A stretch of 54,414 bases of DNA from Lachnospiraceae bacterium (lineage in GTDB: Bacteria > Bacillota > Clostridia > Lachnospirales > Lachnospiraceae): positions 1-54,414 of the forward strand of contig JAFOND010000194.1 in assembly GCA_017418645.1 (NCBI GenBank). Direction: 5' to 3'. Positions 12,955 to 20,548 of the stretch are shown piece by piece (position 1 is the stretch's first letter; every line of letters starts with the position of its first letter). The position numbers and the translations under genes are program-made. Under the pieces are notes generated by a model. It was not told where the DNA came from. It was given only the letters and a program-made list of their open reading frames with translations, and made no database searches.

Positions 12955-13484
12955 GCAAAGGACAAAGGATAAGAAGGTTTATCGCCGGTTTTGTTGAAAT
13001 CCCTTTGGCGATTGTTATGATGCTTATTCCAAAGTTGGGGTATCCTTTGATACTTATTGCATTAAGTCTTGGGTTAACCTTAAGAGGAGCGAGGGACCTT
13101 TTTTATTATTTTACCCTGGCAAGACACATGGTGGGCGGAAGACGTTCTTTTTATACGGGAATACTGATATTTGATCTTGGGCTCTTTACCGCAAGCCTTA
13201 CGACGATCCCCCATATATATATTCTTTTATATCTGATCGGCATCCACGCCTTCGGCGGGCTTGTGGGAGTTCTTGCCGCACTGGAAGAGAAAAGACACGG
13301 CGCGGCCCATTGGAGATTAAAACTTAGCGGCGGTATCGTAAACATTTTCATAGCGCTTCTTTGCGTTATCTTTATAAAGTCCGAAAACACTGCAATCTAT
13401 ATCTATTGTCTCGGAATGATCTACAGCGGAGTCATGCGTATGGTAATGGCCTGCAGAAAAACCGCAATGGTCTGTATCAGGTAG
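12951..13484 (+). CDS. HdeD/DUF308-like membrane protein
   Basis: 177 residues with about five to six short membrane helices in paired arrangement (about 10-28, 30-48, 66-82, 84-108, 122-140, 145-165), resembling HdeD-type DUF308 proteins. Assignment is tentative. It overlaps the DUF6765 stop by four bases, is preceded by AAAGGAGGC and closes the membrane cluster. No convincing terminator follows before the heat-shock promoter region. Confidence 0.65.
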   Translation: MSKGQRIRRFIAGFVEIPLAIVMMLIPKLGYPLILIALSLGLTLRGARDLFYYFTLARHMVGGRRSFYTGILIFDLGLFTASLTTIPHIYILLYLIGIHAFGGLVGVLAALEEKRHGAAHWRLKLSGGIVNIFIALLCVIFIKSENTAIYIYCLGMIYSGVMRMVMACRKTAMVCIR

Positions 13485-13517
13485 CGAAAAACCCCGAAAA
13501 TCCAACGAAAATAGGAT

Positions 13518-13536
13518 GTTCACAAAAAGTTCACAA
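13518..13536 (+). promoter_or_regulatory. Direct repeat GTTCACAA x2 upstream of hsp20
   Basis: GTTCACAA occurs at 13518-13525 and again at 13529-13536, exactly 11 bases apart, so both copies face the same side of the helix. They lie 20-38 bases upstream of the hsp20 -35 element. The layout recalls the tandem heptads bound by the heat-shock repressor CtsR, but sequence and period differ from its consensus. Confidence 0.45.
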
Positions 13537-13542
13537 TTTTTA

Positions 13543-13569
13543 TTAGCACTCACTCTTGACGAGTGCTAA
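13543..13569. promoter_or_regulatory. CIRCE operator (HrcA site)
   Basis: TTAGCACTC (13543-13551), nine bases, GAGTGCTAA (13561-13569): an exact match to the CIRCE consensus bound by the heat-shock repressor HrcA. The -35 box of the hsp20 promoter lies inside it, so bound HrcA would block RNA polymerase. Confidence 0.97.
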
Positions 13570-13584
13570 TAATTGTGATATATT
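13556..13584 (+). promoter_or_regulatory. hsp20 promoter
   Basis: TTGACG (13556-13561), a 17-base spacer, and TATATT (13579-13584), with an extended TGA just before the -10. The -35 sits in the CIRCE spacer and right arm. Transcription would begin near 13591, leaving a leader of about 166 bases. Confidence 0.85.
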
Positions 13585-13617
13585 AGCGTTAGCAATGAGG
13601 AGAACAGAGGATTTGAA

Positions 13618-13718
13618 GCGAAGATGCTTGCATATTCGCAAAAAGACGAAGTTCGACGAATGCCGGAAAATGAGGAACCGAAGGTTCCGAATTTCCCGGG
13701 CGGGGCGTAAGCCCCGGG
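13618..13718 (+). promoter_or_regulatory. Structured hsp20 leader, candidate RNA thermometer
   Basis: Three strong hairpins follow each other. GCGAA-g-ATGC pairs with GCAT-a-TTCGC (13618-13639). GGAACC pairs with GGTTCC around GAA (13674-13688). GGGGC pairs with GCCCC around GTAA (13702-13715), extendable by CCC/GGG. Long multi-hairpin leaders ahead of hsp20 genes are typical of ROSE-type thermosensors, but I do not see the classic anti-Shine-Dalgarno motif, so this is a candidate only. Confidence 0.45.
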
Positions 13719-13756
13719 CAACGCGAAATATTTATTTTGTGAAGGAGGAATGACTT

Positions 13757-14212
13757 ATGTTAGTACCGAGTATATTTGGAGAAAGATTTTTTGATGATTT
13801 TGACAGAATGTTTGATTTTCCGGAGCCTTCCGAAAGAAATCAGCATCCGGCGGCAGCGCCGCACAGGATGGGACTTATGAAGACAGATATAAAAGAAACG
13901 GATGAAGGCTTTGAGATCGAGATGGATCTTCCGGGATATGCAAAGGACGAGGTTTCCGCAGAGGTTAAAGACGGATATCTTACGATCACTGCGGCAAAGG
14001 ACGAGAACAAGGAAGAGAATGATGATAATGGAACTTACATCAGAAGAGAACGTTTCTTAGGCTCCATGTCCAGAAGCTTCTTTGTAGGAAAACATCTTAC
14101 GGAAGAGGATATCAAGGCAAACTTCAAGGATGGAATCTTAAGACTTTCCGTACCGAAAGAAACCGAAAAGCAGGTTGAAGAAAAGAGACATCTGGTATCG
14201 ATAGAAGGATGA
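13757..14212 (+). CDS. Small heat-shock protein, Hsp20/alpha-crystallin family
   Basis: 151 residues. A short N-terminal arm is followed by the alpha-crystallin domain (about 40-140) with MDLPGYAKDEVSAEV and the late GILRLSVPK. These ATP-independent chaperones hold unfolding proteins. The start ATG is eight bases after AAGGAGG. The gene stands alone between a CIRCE-controlled promoter and an intrinsic terminator, so it is a single-gene HrcA-regulated unit. Confidence 0.95.
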   Translation: MLVPSIFGERFFDDFDRMFDFPEPSERNQHPAAAPHRMGLMKTDIKETDEGFEIEMDLPGYAKDEVSAEVKDGYLTITAAKDENKEENDDNGTYIRRERFLGSMSRSFFVGKHLTEEDIKANFKDGILRLSVPKETEKQVEEKRHLVSIEG

Positions 14213-14240
14213 TAACATCAGGCCCCTCATATACCCCTCG

Positions 14241-14270
14241 AAAAGAGCTGCCGAAAGGCAGCTCTTTTTT
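14241..14270 (+). terminator. Intrinsic terminator after hsp20
   Basis: AAAGAGCTGCC pairs with GGCAGCTCTTT around a GAAA tetraloop, followed by six T residues. Textbook form. Confidence 0.95.
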
Positions 14271-14284
14271 ACGTGCATTCTTTA

Positions 14285-14313
14285 TTGCACTAAAGTGCTT
14301 TTTTTAGTAAAAT
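14285..14313 (+). promoter_or_regulatory. Candidate argG promoter with embedded palindrome
   Basis: TTGCAC (14285-14290), a 17-base spacer and TAAAAT (14308-14313). The perfect 12-base palindrome GCACTAAAGTGC (14287-14298) overlaps the -35 box and the spacer, the place expected of a repressor operator. The same 12-mer, read on the other strand, lies in the asnS promoter at 47398-47409. The five-bond stem is too short to act as a convincing terminator despite the T-run after it. Confidence 0.55.
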
Positions 14314-14355
14314 ATATGGGTTATTACAAACGAATTACGAAAGGAAGTGTATCCC

Positions 14356-15573
14356 ATGAGTAAAGAAAAGGTTGTTCTTGCATATTCAGGCGGACTTGAC
14401 ACCACCGCGATCATCCCCTGGTTAAAGGAAAATTATGATTACGAAGTTATCTGCTGCTGCATAGACTGCGGACAGGGTGAAGAACTTGACGGGCTCGAGG
14501 AAAGAGCGAAACTTTCCGGCGCATCAAAGCTTTACATAGAAGATATCACGGACGAATTCTGTGACGACTTTATCGTTCCCTGTGTACAGGCCGGCGCGGT
14601 TTATGAGAATAAATACCTTCTCGGAACTTCAATGGCTCGTCCCGGAATTGCAAAGAGACTTGTAGAGGTTGCAAGGAAAGAGGGCGCTACGGCGATCTGC
14701 CACGGCGCGACGGGTAAAGGAAACGATCAGATCCGTTTCGAACTCGGTATCAAGGCACTTGCTCCCGATATCAAGATAATAGCTGCATGGCGCGATGATA
14801 AGTGGACAATGGATTCACGCGAATCCGAGATCGAATACTGCAAGGCTCATGGTATTGATCTTCCTTTCTCGGCAGACCAGAGCTATAGCCGCGACAGAAA
14901 CCTCTGGCATATAAGTCATGAAGGTCTTGAACTTGAGGATCCGGCAAACGAGCCGAACTACGATCATCTTCTTGTTCTCGGAGTAAGCCCGGAAAAGGCT
15001 CCGGACGAAGGCGAGTATGTTACGATGACATTTGAAAAGGGAATCCCGACTTCCGTTAACGGAGAGAAGATGAAGGTTTCCGATATCATAAGAAAACTTA
15101 ATGAACTCGGTGGAAAGCATGGCATCGGAATCGTTGACATCGTTGAAAACAGGGTTGTAGGCATGAAGTCCCGCGGTGTTTATGAAACACCGGGCGGAAC
15201 AATCCTTATGGAAGCTCATGACCAGCTTGAAGAGCTTATACTTGACCGCGATACACTCCGCACAAAGAAGGATATGGGAAATCTCTTTGCGCAGATCGTA
15301 TACGAAGGAAAGTGGTTTACACCGCTTCGTGAGGCTGTTCAGGCTTTTGTTGAAAAGACGCAGGAATATGTTACCGGCGAGGTTAAGTTCAAGCTTTATA
15401 AAGGCAATATAATCAAGGCGGGTACAACTTCTCCGTATTCACTTTACAGCGAATCTCTTGCTTCATTCACGACAGGAGATCTTTACGATCATCATGATGC
15501 AGAAGGCTTTATAACGCTCTTCGGACTTCCGTTAAAGGTCCGCGCTATGAAGTATGCAAAGATAAACAAATAA
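14356..15573 (+). CDS. argG: Argininosuccinate synthase
   Basis: 405 residues from ATG 14356, eight bases after AAGGAAG. An in-frame GTG at 14347 lies on the ribosome binding site and is not preferred. The enzyme joins citrulline and aspartate using ATP. The ATP-pyrophosphatase signature AYSGGLDTT lies near the N terminus, and the synthase motifs [15 protein letters not shown] and SRESEIEYC are present. It leads the argG-argC-orf52-GNAT-argJ operon, with about 10 bases to argC. Confidence 0.97.
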   Translation: MSKEKVVLAYSGGLDTTAIIPWLKENYDYEVICCCIDCGQGEELDGLEERAKLSGASKLYIEDITDEFCDDFIVPCVQAGAVYENKYLLGTSMARPGIAKRLVEVARKEGATAICHGATGKGNDQIRFELGIKALAPDIKIIAAWRDDKWTMDSRESEIEYCKAHGIDLPFSADQSYSRDRNLWHISHEGLELEDPANEPNYDHLLVLGVSPEKAPDEGEYVTMTFEKGIPTSVNGEKMKVSDIIRKLNELGGKHGIGIVDIVENRVVGMKSRGVYETPGGTILMEAHDQLEELILDRDTLRTKKDMGNLFAQIVYEGKWFTPLREAVQAFVEKTQEYVTGEVKFKLYKGNIIKAGTTSPYSLYSESLASFTTGDLYDHHDAEGFITLFGLPLKVRAMKYAKINK

Positions 15574-15583
15574 GGAGTATTTC

Positions 15584-16624
15584 ATGATAAAGGTCGGAAT
15601 AATCGGAGCAACGGGATATGCGGGAGCGGAGATTGTTCGTCTGCTTTCGGAGCATAAAGAGGCGGAAGTTATCTGGTACGGCTCAAAGAGCTATACCGGG
15701 CAGCGCTATGCGGATGTATACAGAAATGCGTTCCATTTTACGGACGAAGAATGTATGCCGGATGACCTTGTAAAGCTTTCGAAAGAAGCGGATGTCATAT
15801 TTACCGCAACGCCCCAGGGGTATCTCGGTTCCGTTATAAACGAAGAAATATTAAGCAATGCGAAGGTTATAGATCTTTCCGCGGACTTTAGGATAAAAGA
15901 CGTTTCCGTATACGAAAAATGGTACGGGATCAAACATGAAAGTCCGGATTATATCAAGGAAGCGGTATACGGACTCTGCGAGATAAACCGGGAAGATATT
16001 AAAGGAAAACGACTTGTGGCTAATCCCGGATGTTATACGACCTGTTCGATCCTTACGGCATATCCGCTGGTTAAGGAAGGTCTTATTGATCCGAACTCGC
16101 TTATAATCGATGCTTCTTCCGGAACCTCAGGCGCAGGTCGCGGAGCAAAGATGCCGAACCTCTTCTGCGAGGTTAACGAGAGCATGAAGCCTTACGGCGT
16201 TACGACACACAGACACACTCCGGAAATAGAGGAACAGCTTTCATATGCTGCGGGAAAGGACGTTACGGTAACGTTTACACCCCATCTTGCACCCATGAAC
16301 CGCGGAATACTTGCAACGGAGTATGCCACTCTTAATGAAGGTGCTACAGCCGAAAAGATAAAGGCTGCCTATGAAAAACATTACGGAAACGAATACTTTA
16401 TCCGCCTTCTTCCGGACGGTGTTTATCCGGAAACGAAATGGGTTGAGGGCAGCAACTTTATCGACATCGGTTTTGCCATAGACGAAAGAACAAACCGTGT
16501 TGTAATGATGGGTGCGCTGGATAATCTTGTTAAGGGCGCGGCGGGCCAGGCTGTTCAGAACATGAACATTATATTCGATCTGGATGAGGCCGAAGGCTTA
16601 AAGAAGATGCCCATGTTCCCGTAA
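15584..16624 (+). CDS. argC: N-acetyl-gamma-glutamyl-phosphate reductase
   Basis: 346 residues. The NADPH-binding GIIGATGYAGAE is at the N terminus. The catalytic Cys lies in ANPGCYTTCS, and a catalytic His in HRHTPEIEEQL. It reduces acetylglutamyl phosphate to the semialdehyde, the third arginine step. TAAGGAG precedes its start directly after argG. It belongs to the long (type 1) ArgC form. Confidence 0.96.
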   Translation: MIKVGIIGATGYAGAEIVRLLSEHKEAEVIWYGSKSYTGQRYADVYRNAFHFTDEECMPDDLVKLSKEADVIFTATPQGYLGSVINEEILSNAKVIDLSADFRIKDVSVYEKWYGIKHESPDYIKEAVYGLCEINREDIKGKRLVANPGCYTTCSILTAYPLVKEGLIDPNSLIIDASSGTSGAGRGAKMPNLFCEVNESMKPYGVTTHRHTPEIEEQLSYAAGKDVTVTFTPHLAPMNRGILATEYATLNEGATAEKIKAAYEKHYGNEYFIRLLPDGVYPETKWVEGSNFIDIGFAIDERTNRVVMMGALDNLVKGAAGQAVQNMNIIFDLDEAEGLKKMPMFP

Positions 16625-16634
16625 GGTATAGGAT

Positions 16635-16793
16635 ATGAGCGAAGAACTTACAATGACGGTATCTCCGATCTGCTATACGAAAGACGGAGAAAAATACGCC
16701 TTTATATCCTTCTCCGACGGTGACAAATTAAAGACTCTTAAAAAGACGGCAGCCGGATTAAATGTATTTGATGCTTTCCGGAAGGAAGTGTAA
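16635..16793 (+). CDS. Small 52-residue protein in the arginine operon, unknown
   Basis: ATG 16635 is eight bases after AAGG, which itself overlaps the argC stop. The 52-residue product begins MSEELTMTVSPICYTKDGEK, is mildly basic at its C-terminal end and has no membrane helix. Its TAA shares a base with the ATG of the GNAT gene (TAATG), which strongly suggests a translated and coupled gene. The sequence has beta-strand-like character. I do not recognise a family. A regulatory or enzyme-partner role in arginine synthesis is possible but unproven. Confidence 0.7.
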   Translation: MSEELTMTVSPICYTKDGEKYAFISFSDGDKLKTLKKTAAGLNVFDAFRKEV

Positions 16794-17254
16794 TGAATAA
16801 TATAACCATAAGAGAAATGCAAAAAGAGGATTACGAAGCCGTATACGCGCTTTGGCTTACGATACACGGTTTTGGAATGAGATCCGTGGACGATTCCGAA
16901 GCGGGAGTACACCGTTTTTTGGACAGAAATCCGGGAACATCCGTTGTAGCGGAGAATAAGGAGACCGGAGAGATAATCGGCTCAATTCTGTGCGGAAGCG
17001 ACGGCAGGCGCGGCTGCTTCTATCATGTATGCGTTCGTGAAGACCACAGACGTCGTGGCATCGGGAAAGCAATGGCGACATGGTGCATGAAAGCCCTTAA
17101 AGATATAGGAATAAACAAGGTTTCTCTTATAGCATTTAAGAGTAACGAACTGGGAAACTCCTTCTGGCACGAAGAAGGCTGGACGCTACGTGAAGATCTT
17201 AATTACTACGATTTTGTATTAAACGAGGAAAACATCACAAGGTTTAATTCATAG
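16793..17254 (+). CDS. GNAT-family N-acetyltransferase
   Basis: 153 residues with the full GNAT fold. The acetyl-CoA loop is at about 85-95 (RRRGIGKAM), following the beta-4 strand HVCVRE. Its position between argC and argJ suggests either an accessory acetylglutamate synthase or acetylation of an unrelated substrate. It lacks the amino-acid kinase domain of classical ArgA and is not clearly a short ArgA. GGAAGGAAG precedes the start, and the stop of the 52-residue gene overlaps it. Confidence 0.85.
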   Translation: MNNITIREMQKEDYEAVYALWLTIHGFGMRSVDDSEAGVHRFLDRNPGTSVVAENKETGEIIGSILCGSDGRRGCFYHVCVREDHRRRGIGKAMATWCMKALKDIGINKVSLIAFKSNELGNSFWHEEGWTLREDLNYYDFVLNEENITRFNS

Positions 17255-17272
17255 CGGAGGTGACGAAGTCTT

Positions 17273-18508
17273 ATGAATCATATCGATGAAAACTTAAGCG
17301 TAACAAGCCCGAAGGGTTTTTCCGCTGCAAACTGCGCAGCCGGAATTAAATACGAGGGCAGGGACGACATGGCGATGATATTTTCAAAGGAGCCCTGTGT
17401 GTCCGCGGCAACATATACGAGAAATGTCGTAAAAGCTGCTCCTGTTCTTTTTGACAAAGAGAGAACGGAAAGCTCTCTTCCGATCCATGCCGTGGTAATT
17501 AATGCGGGAATAGCAAACGCCTGCACGGGAAACGAAGGTTTTTCAATATGTGAAAAGACGGCGGATGCTGCGGCAGAGGCTTTAAAGATCGATTCATCAT
17601 CCGTTCTTGTTGCATCCACGGGCGTTATAGGAAAACAGATCCCGGTGGATAAGATAACATCCGGGGTGACAACCCTTTCACTCCGGCTAAAAAACACGCC
17701 GGATGCCGGTGTCGCTGCGGCAAAAGCAATAATGACAACAGATACGAAGCCGAAATACTGCGGGATAGAAGTTGAACTTTCGGGCGGTACCGTAACCATA
17801 GCGGGCATGGCGAAAGGATCGGGAATGATTCATCCCGATATGTGCACAATGCTCTGCTTTATCACAACGGACGCCGATATCGATAAGAGTCTCCTTCAGA
17901 TGGCACTATCAAACGCCGTTGATGTTAGCTTCAACATGATTAGCGTTGACGGGGATACTTCCACGAATGACACCTGCGTTGTCCTGGCAAACGGACTTGC
18001 GGGGAATAAGAAGATAGATTCAAAAGACAGGGACGGAGATTTTGTCAAGTTCAGTGAAGCATTAAAACGTGTCTGCATCAATCTCGCAAGACGAATGGCC
18101 GGCGACGGAGAAGGAGCAACGGCTCTCTTTGAAGTGAGCGTAATTAATGCAAAATCAGATTTTGATGCAGGAATTCTTGCAAAATCTGTTATAACCTCAT
18201 CACTTACAAAGGCCGCAATCTTCGGGCATGACGCCAATTGGGGACGTATTTTATGCGCTTTGGGCTATTCCGGAGTTGACTTCGATCCGTACAAGGTTGA
18301 TGTTTCGGTTCTCGGAAACGGAAAGAGTCTTATGCTCTGCAAGGACGGTCTTGAAACCGATTACAGCGAGGAAGAGGCGACGGAGATATTATCGTCGGAA
18401 GAGGTATCGGTTCTCTGTAATATGCACAGCGGAGGCGGAGCGGCGACGGCGTACGGCTGTGATCTTTCATATGACTATGTAAAGATCAATGCGGATTACA
18501 GATCTTAA
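17273..18508 (+). CDS. argJ: Bifunctional ornithine acetyltransferase / N-acetylglutamate synthase
   Basis: 411 residues. ArgJ moves the acetyl group from acetylornithine to glutamate, closing the acetyl cycle, and in bifunctional forms also makes acetylglutamate from acetyl-CoA. The self-cleavage region reads KGSGMIHPDMCTML. Thr192 is the nucleophile exposed by cleavage. The residue before it is Cys191, where Ala is usual. GGAGGTGA precedes ATG by nine bases. The gene ends the operon and is followed by a terminator. Confidence 0.95.
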   Translation: MNHIDENLSVTSPKGFSAANCAAGIKYEGRDDMAMIFSKEPCVSAATYTRNVVKAAPVLFDKERTESSLPIHAVVINAGIANACTGNEGFSICEKTADAAAEALKIDSSSVLVASTGVIGKQIPVDKITSGVTTLSLRLKNTPDAGVAAAKAIMTTDTKPKYCGIEVELSGGTVTIAGMAKGSGMIHPDMCTMLCFITTDADIDKSLLQMALSNAVDVSFNMISVDGDTSTNDTCVVLANGLAGNKKIDSKDRDGDFVKFSEALKRVCINLARRMAGDGEGATALFEVSVINAKSDFDAGILAKSVITSSLTKAAIFGHDANWGRILCALGYSGVDFDPYKVDVSVLGNGKSLMLCKDGLETDYSEEEATEILSSEEVSVLCNMHSGGGAATAYGCDLSYDYVKINADYRS

Positions 18509-18529
18509 TAAGAAAATTTGAGTAAATAG

Positions 18530-18565
18530 AAAAGCTTCGGCGGAATATCCGTCGAAGCTTTTTTA
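18530..18565. terminator. Bidirectional terminator between argJ and the tRNA cluster
   Basis: AAAGCTTCG and CGAAGCTTT form the outer stem, with CGGA/TCCG inside, followed by a T-run on the + strand and a T-run on the minus strand. It can stop both the argJ transcript and the convergent tRNA transcript. Confidence 0.9.
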
Positions 18566-18566
18566 G

Positions 18567-18639
18567 TGAGCCACCGGGGAATCGAACCCCGGACAACTTG
18601 ATTAAAAGTCAAGTGCTCTACCGACTGAGCTAGTGGCCC
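18567..18639 (-). tRNA. tRNA-Lys (TTT)
   Basis: 73 bases on the minus strand. The acceptor stem GGGCCAC/GTGGCTC has one G-T pair. The D arm, anticodon loop CTTTTAA flanked by a CTTGA/TCAAG stem, and T arm with GGTTCGATTCC are all intact. No CCA is encoded. It is the last gene of the cluster, just before the shared terminator. Confidence 0.96.
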
Positions 18640-18673
18640 GTAAGGGTATTTTTTTACGCTTTTTGGCGCTTAT

Positions 18674-18745
18674 CAGGGCTAGTTGGATTCGAACCAACGA
18701 ATGTAGGAATCAAAATCCTATGCCTTACCGCTTGGCGATAGCCCT
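18674..18745 (-). tRNA. tRNA-Gln (TTG)
   Basis: 72 bases, minus strand. The acceptor stem AGGGCTA/TAGCCCT is perfect and the anticodon stem TAGGA/TCCTA encloses TTTTGAT. The T loop is TTCGAAT. Discriminator G; CCA is not encoded. Confidence 0.95.
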
Positions 18746-18795
18746 ACGCAAAGGCTTTATCTGCCCTGCTCGTCGTCTTATTTAAAAGACGTCCG

Positions 18796-18870
18796 GGTGG
18801 ATACAGGGATTCGAACCCTGGGCCTCCAGAGCCACAATCTGGCGCGCTAACCAACTGCGCTATACCCACC
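18796..18870 (-). tRNA. tRNA-His (GTG)
   Basis: 75 bases including the extra 5' G that pairs with discriminator C, a hallmark of histidine tRNAs. The acceptor stem GTGGGTA/TATCCAC has one G-T pair. The anticodon stem CCAGA/TCTGG encloses TTGTGGC. Confidence 0.95.
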
Positions 18871-18899
18871 ATAATAAGTAGATAATATATATATCATCG

Positions 18900-18973
<74 letters not shown>

Positions 18974-19008
18974 AAAAATTACTCTGCTTAAAACAGCCGA
19001 CTTGTGAT

Positions 19009-19037
19009 ATTTTACAGATTTCATTACATATTGTCAA
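19009..19037 (-). promoter_or_regulatory. tRNA operon promoter
   Basis: On the minus strand TTGACA (19032-19037), a 17-base spacer and TAAAAT (19009-19014). It is the best promoter near the tRNA cluster and reads into tRNA-Arg about 30 bases downstream. It stands back to back with the promoter of the next + strand gene. Confidence 0.88.
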
Positions 19038-19045
19038 GACTTTTC

Positions 19046-19074
19046 TTGAAAGAATACTCGATTTCTGATAAACT
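19046..19074 (+). promoter_or_regulatory. Candidate promoter for the small export protein gene
   Basis: TTGAAA (19046-19051), a 17-base spacer and TAAACT (19069-19074), with an extended TGA before the -10. Its -35 lies nine bases from the divergent tRNA -35. Confidence 0.6.
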
Positions 19075-19121
19075 ATTCCCTGTGCTAAATAATAAAGAAG
19101 AGATTAACGAAAGGCATTTTA

Positions 19122-19619
19122 ATGGAATACATAAAAACGTTACCCGTATTTACAAAGTATGTAGTGATATTTCTGGTTTCGATGGTACCGCTGATCGAAC
19201 TTCGAGGCGCGGTTCCGATATCGCAGATAATAGGGCTTCCGGTGGTTCCGTCATTCATAGTTTGCATGATAGGGAATATGCTTCCCGTTCCAATAATCTA
19301 TCTTTTTGCGAGAAAAGTGCTGGAATGGGGAAAGGATAAACCCGTTATCGGCAAGTTTTTCACCTTCTGTCTCAAGAAAGGAGAGGAGGGAGGAAAGAAA
19401 CTTCAATCCAAGGTGGGGAGAGGTCTTTTTGTGGCATTGCTGCTGTTTGTGGGAATCCCGGTTCCCGGAACGGGGGCATGGACCGGAACGCTGGCTGCAT
19501 CCATCCTTGATATGGACTTTAAACAGACCGTGGCCGCGGTAATGCTCGGCGTTCTTCTTGCAGGCGTGATAATGATGACCGCAAGCTTCCTCGGAGTTAC
19601 GGCGATATCAAGATTTTAA
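19122..19619 (+). CDS. Small multidrug export family membrane protein (COG2426-like)
   Basis: 165 residues with four to five membrane helices. Family-like features are the ELRGAVPI segment at about 26-33 and the GIPVPGTGAW segment near residue 112. The family name rests on old predictions and no substrate is established. It begins 26 bases before the CPBP protease gene in the same direction. A longer overlapping frame that starts at 19004 begins upstream of the promoter and is not the gene. Confidence 0.85.
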   Translation: MEYIKTLPVFTKYVVIFLVSMVPLIELRGAVPISQIIGLPVVPSFIVCMIGNMLPVPIIYLFARKVLEWGKDKPVIGKFFTFCLKKGEEGGKKLQSKVGRGLFVALLLFVGIPVPGTGAWTGTLAASILDMDFKQTVAAVMLGVLLAGVIMMTASFLGVTAISRF

Positions 19620-19645
19620 TACAAAAGGAAAAGAGACTTAGTATA

Positions 19646-20548
19646 ATGAACTCAAGGATCAGAAATATTTTATGGTGCCTGTCACCGTTTTTTATAGCGT
19701 TTATACTTCAGTTTGTTGCGGGATTTATGAGTTCCGGAATGTGGCTCGCGGTAGTGATACATAATTATACGGGGAGCACAATGGCGGATCTGAGCAGTGC
19801 TTTCCGGTCGGAGGAGAGCCTTGCAACTTATATGGATATCACATCCTTTTTTTACTCGTCTATTTCGGCTGTGGTATTTTTTGTAATGTACTTTGCCGTT
19901 TTTTACAACAAAAAGGGAAAGTATTACAACAAAGCCCCTTACGTTACGCCGGGACGTGAACCGCGTTTTTCACTGAAAAATTATAGCTTGGTAAAGGTAC
20001 TCATCGGATCGGTGCTTTTGGTCGGCGGTATAACCATACTTGTAAACTTCCTGCTTATTGCCGTATCAACCGCTTTTCCGGATTGGCTGGAAGAATTCAT
20101 TGAGCTGGAGAAGATGGCCGGGCTTTCCGGAGACGTTTCGTTTCTTACGGTTTTTTATGCGGTAATACTCGGACCTGTCTCGGAAGAATTGATGTTCCGC
20201 GGTTGTACTTTTGAGTATGCGAGACGGGGGACCGGAGCGGCCGGAGCCATAGTTATACAGGCACTTTTGTTCGCCGCTATGCATATGAACAAGCTGCAAT
20301 CAACTTATACATTTGTGATAGGACTCGCCCTCGGATATGTTTATTATATAACGGGAAATATATTATTTACGATACTGTTACACATTTTATATAACGGCTT
20401 CCAGTTTATCCAGCCGGATATGTCGGGAGCGGTCAATACGCCGGTAGCGGTTTTCCTTACGATACTGTGCGGATTTGTCATTACCTATGCAAGCCTTTTG
20501 ATGTTTAAGAACAGTGTTTTACCGGAAAAAGAAGAAGGAATAATATGA
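19646..20548 (+). CDS. CPBP-family intramembrane glutamic endopeptidase
   Basis: 300 residues, about eight membrane helices. The Abi/CPBP motifs are complete: SEELMFRG with Glu180, Glu181 and Arg185, AAMH with His213, and HILYN with His246 and Asn250. Relatives cut prenylated or membrane peptides and may protect against bacteriocins; the substrate here is unknown. The stop overlaps the next ATG by four bases. Confidence 0.88.
   Translation: MNSRIRNILWCLSPFFIAFILQFVAGFMSSGMWLAVVIHNYTGSTMADLSSAFRSEESLATYMDITSFFYSSISAVVFFVMYFAVFYNKKGKYYNKAPYVTPGREPRFSLKNYSLVKVLIGSVLLVGGITILVNFLLIAVSTAFPDWLEEFIELEKMAGLSGDVSFLTVFYAVILGPVSEELMFRGCTFEYARRGTGAAGAIVIQALLFAAMHMNKLQSTYTFVIGLALGYVYYITGNILFTILLHILYNGFQFIQPDMSGAVNTPVAVFLTILCGFVITYASLLMFKNSVLPEKEEGII

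Noticed and set aside
13556..13753. 65-codon frame across the hsp20 leader
   Set aside because: It starts inside the CIRCE operator, upstream of the predicted transcription start, and has no ribosome binding site; the region is better explained as a structured leader.
14287..14305. Second terminator after hsp20 (GCACTAAAGTGC plus T-run)
   Set aside because: A five-bond stem with a two-base loop is too weak, a strong terminator lies just upstream, and the same palindrome occurs at asnS without a T-run.
19004..19339. 111-codon + strand frame near the small export protein gene
   Set aside because: It begins upstream of the promoter, overlaps the divergent tRNA promoter and shows no conserved features.
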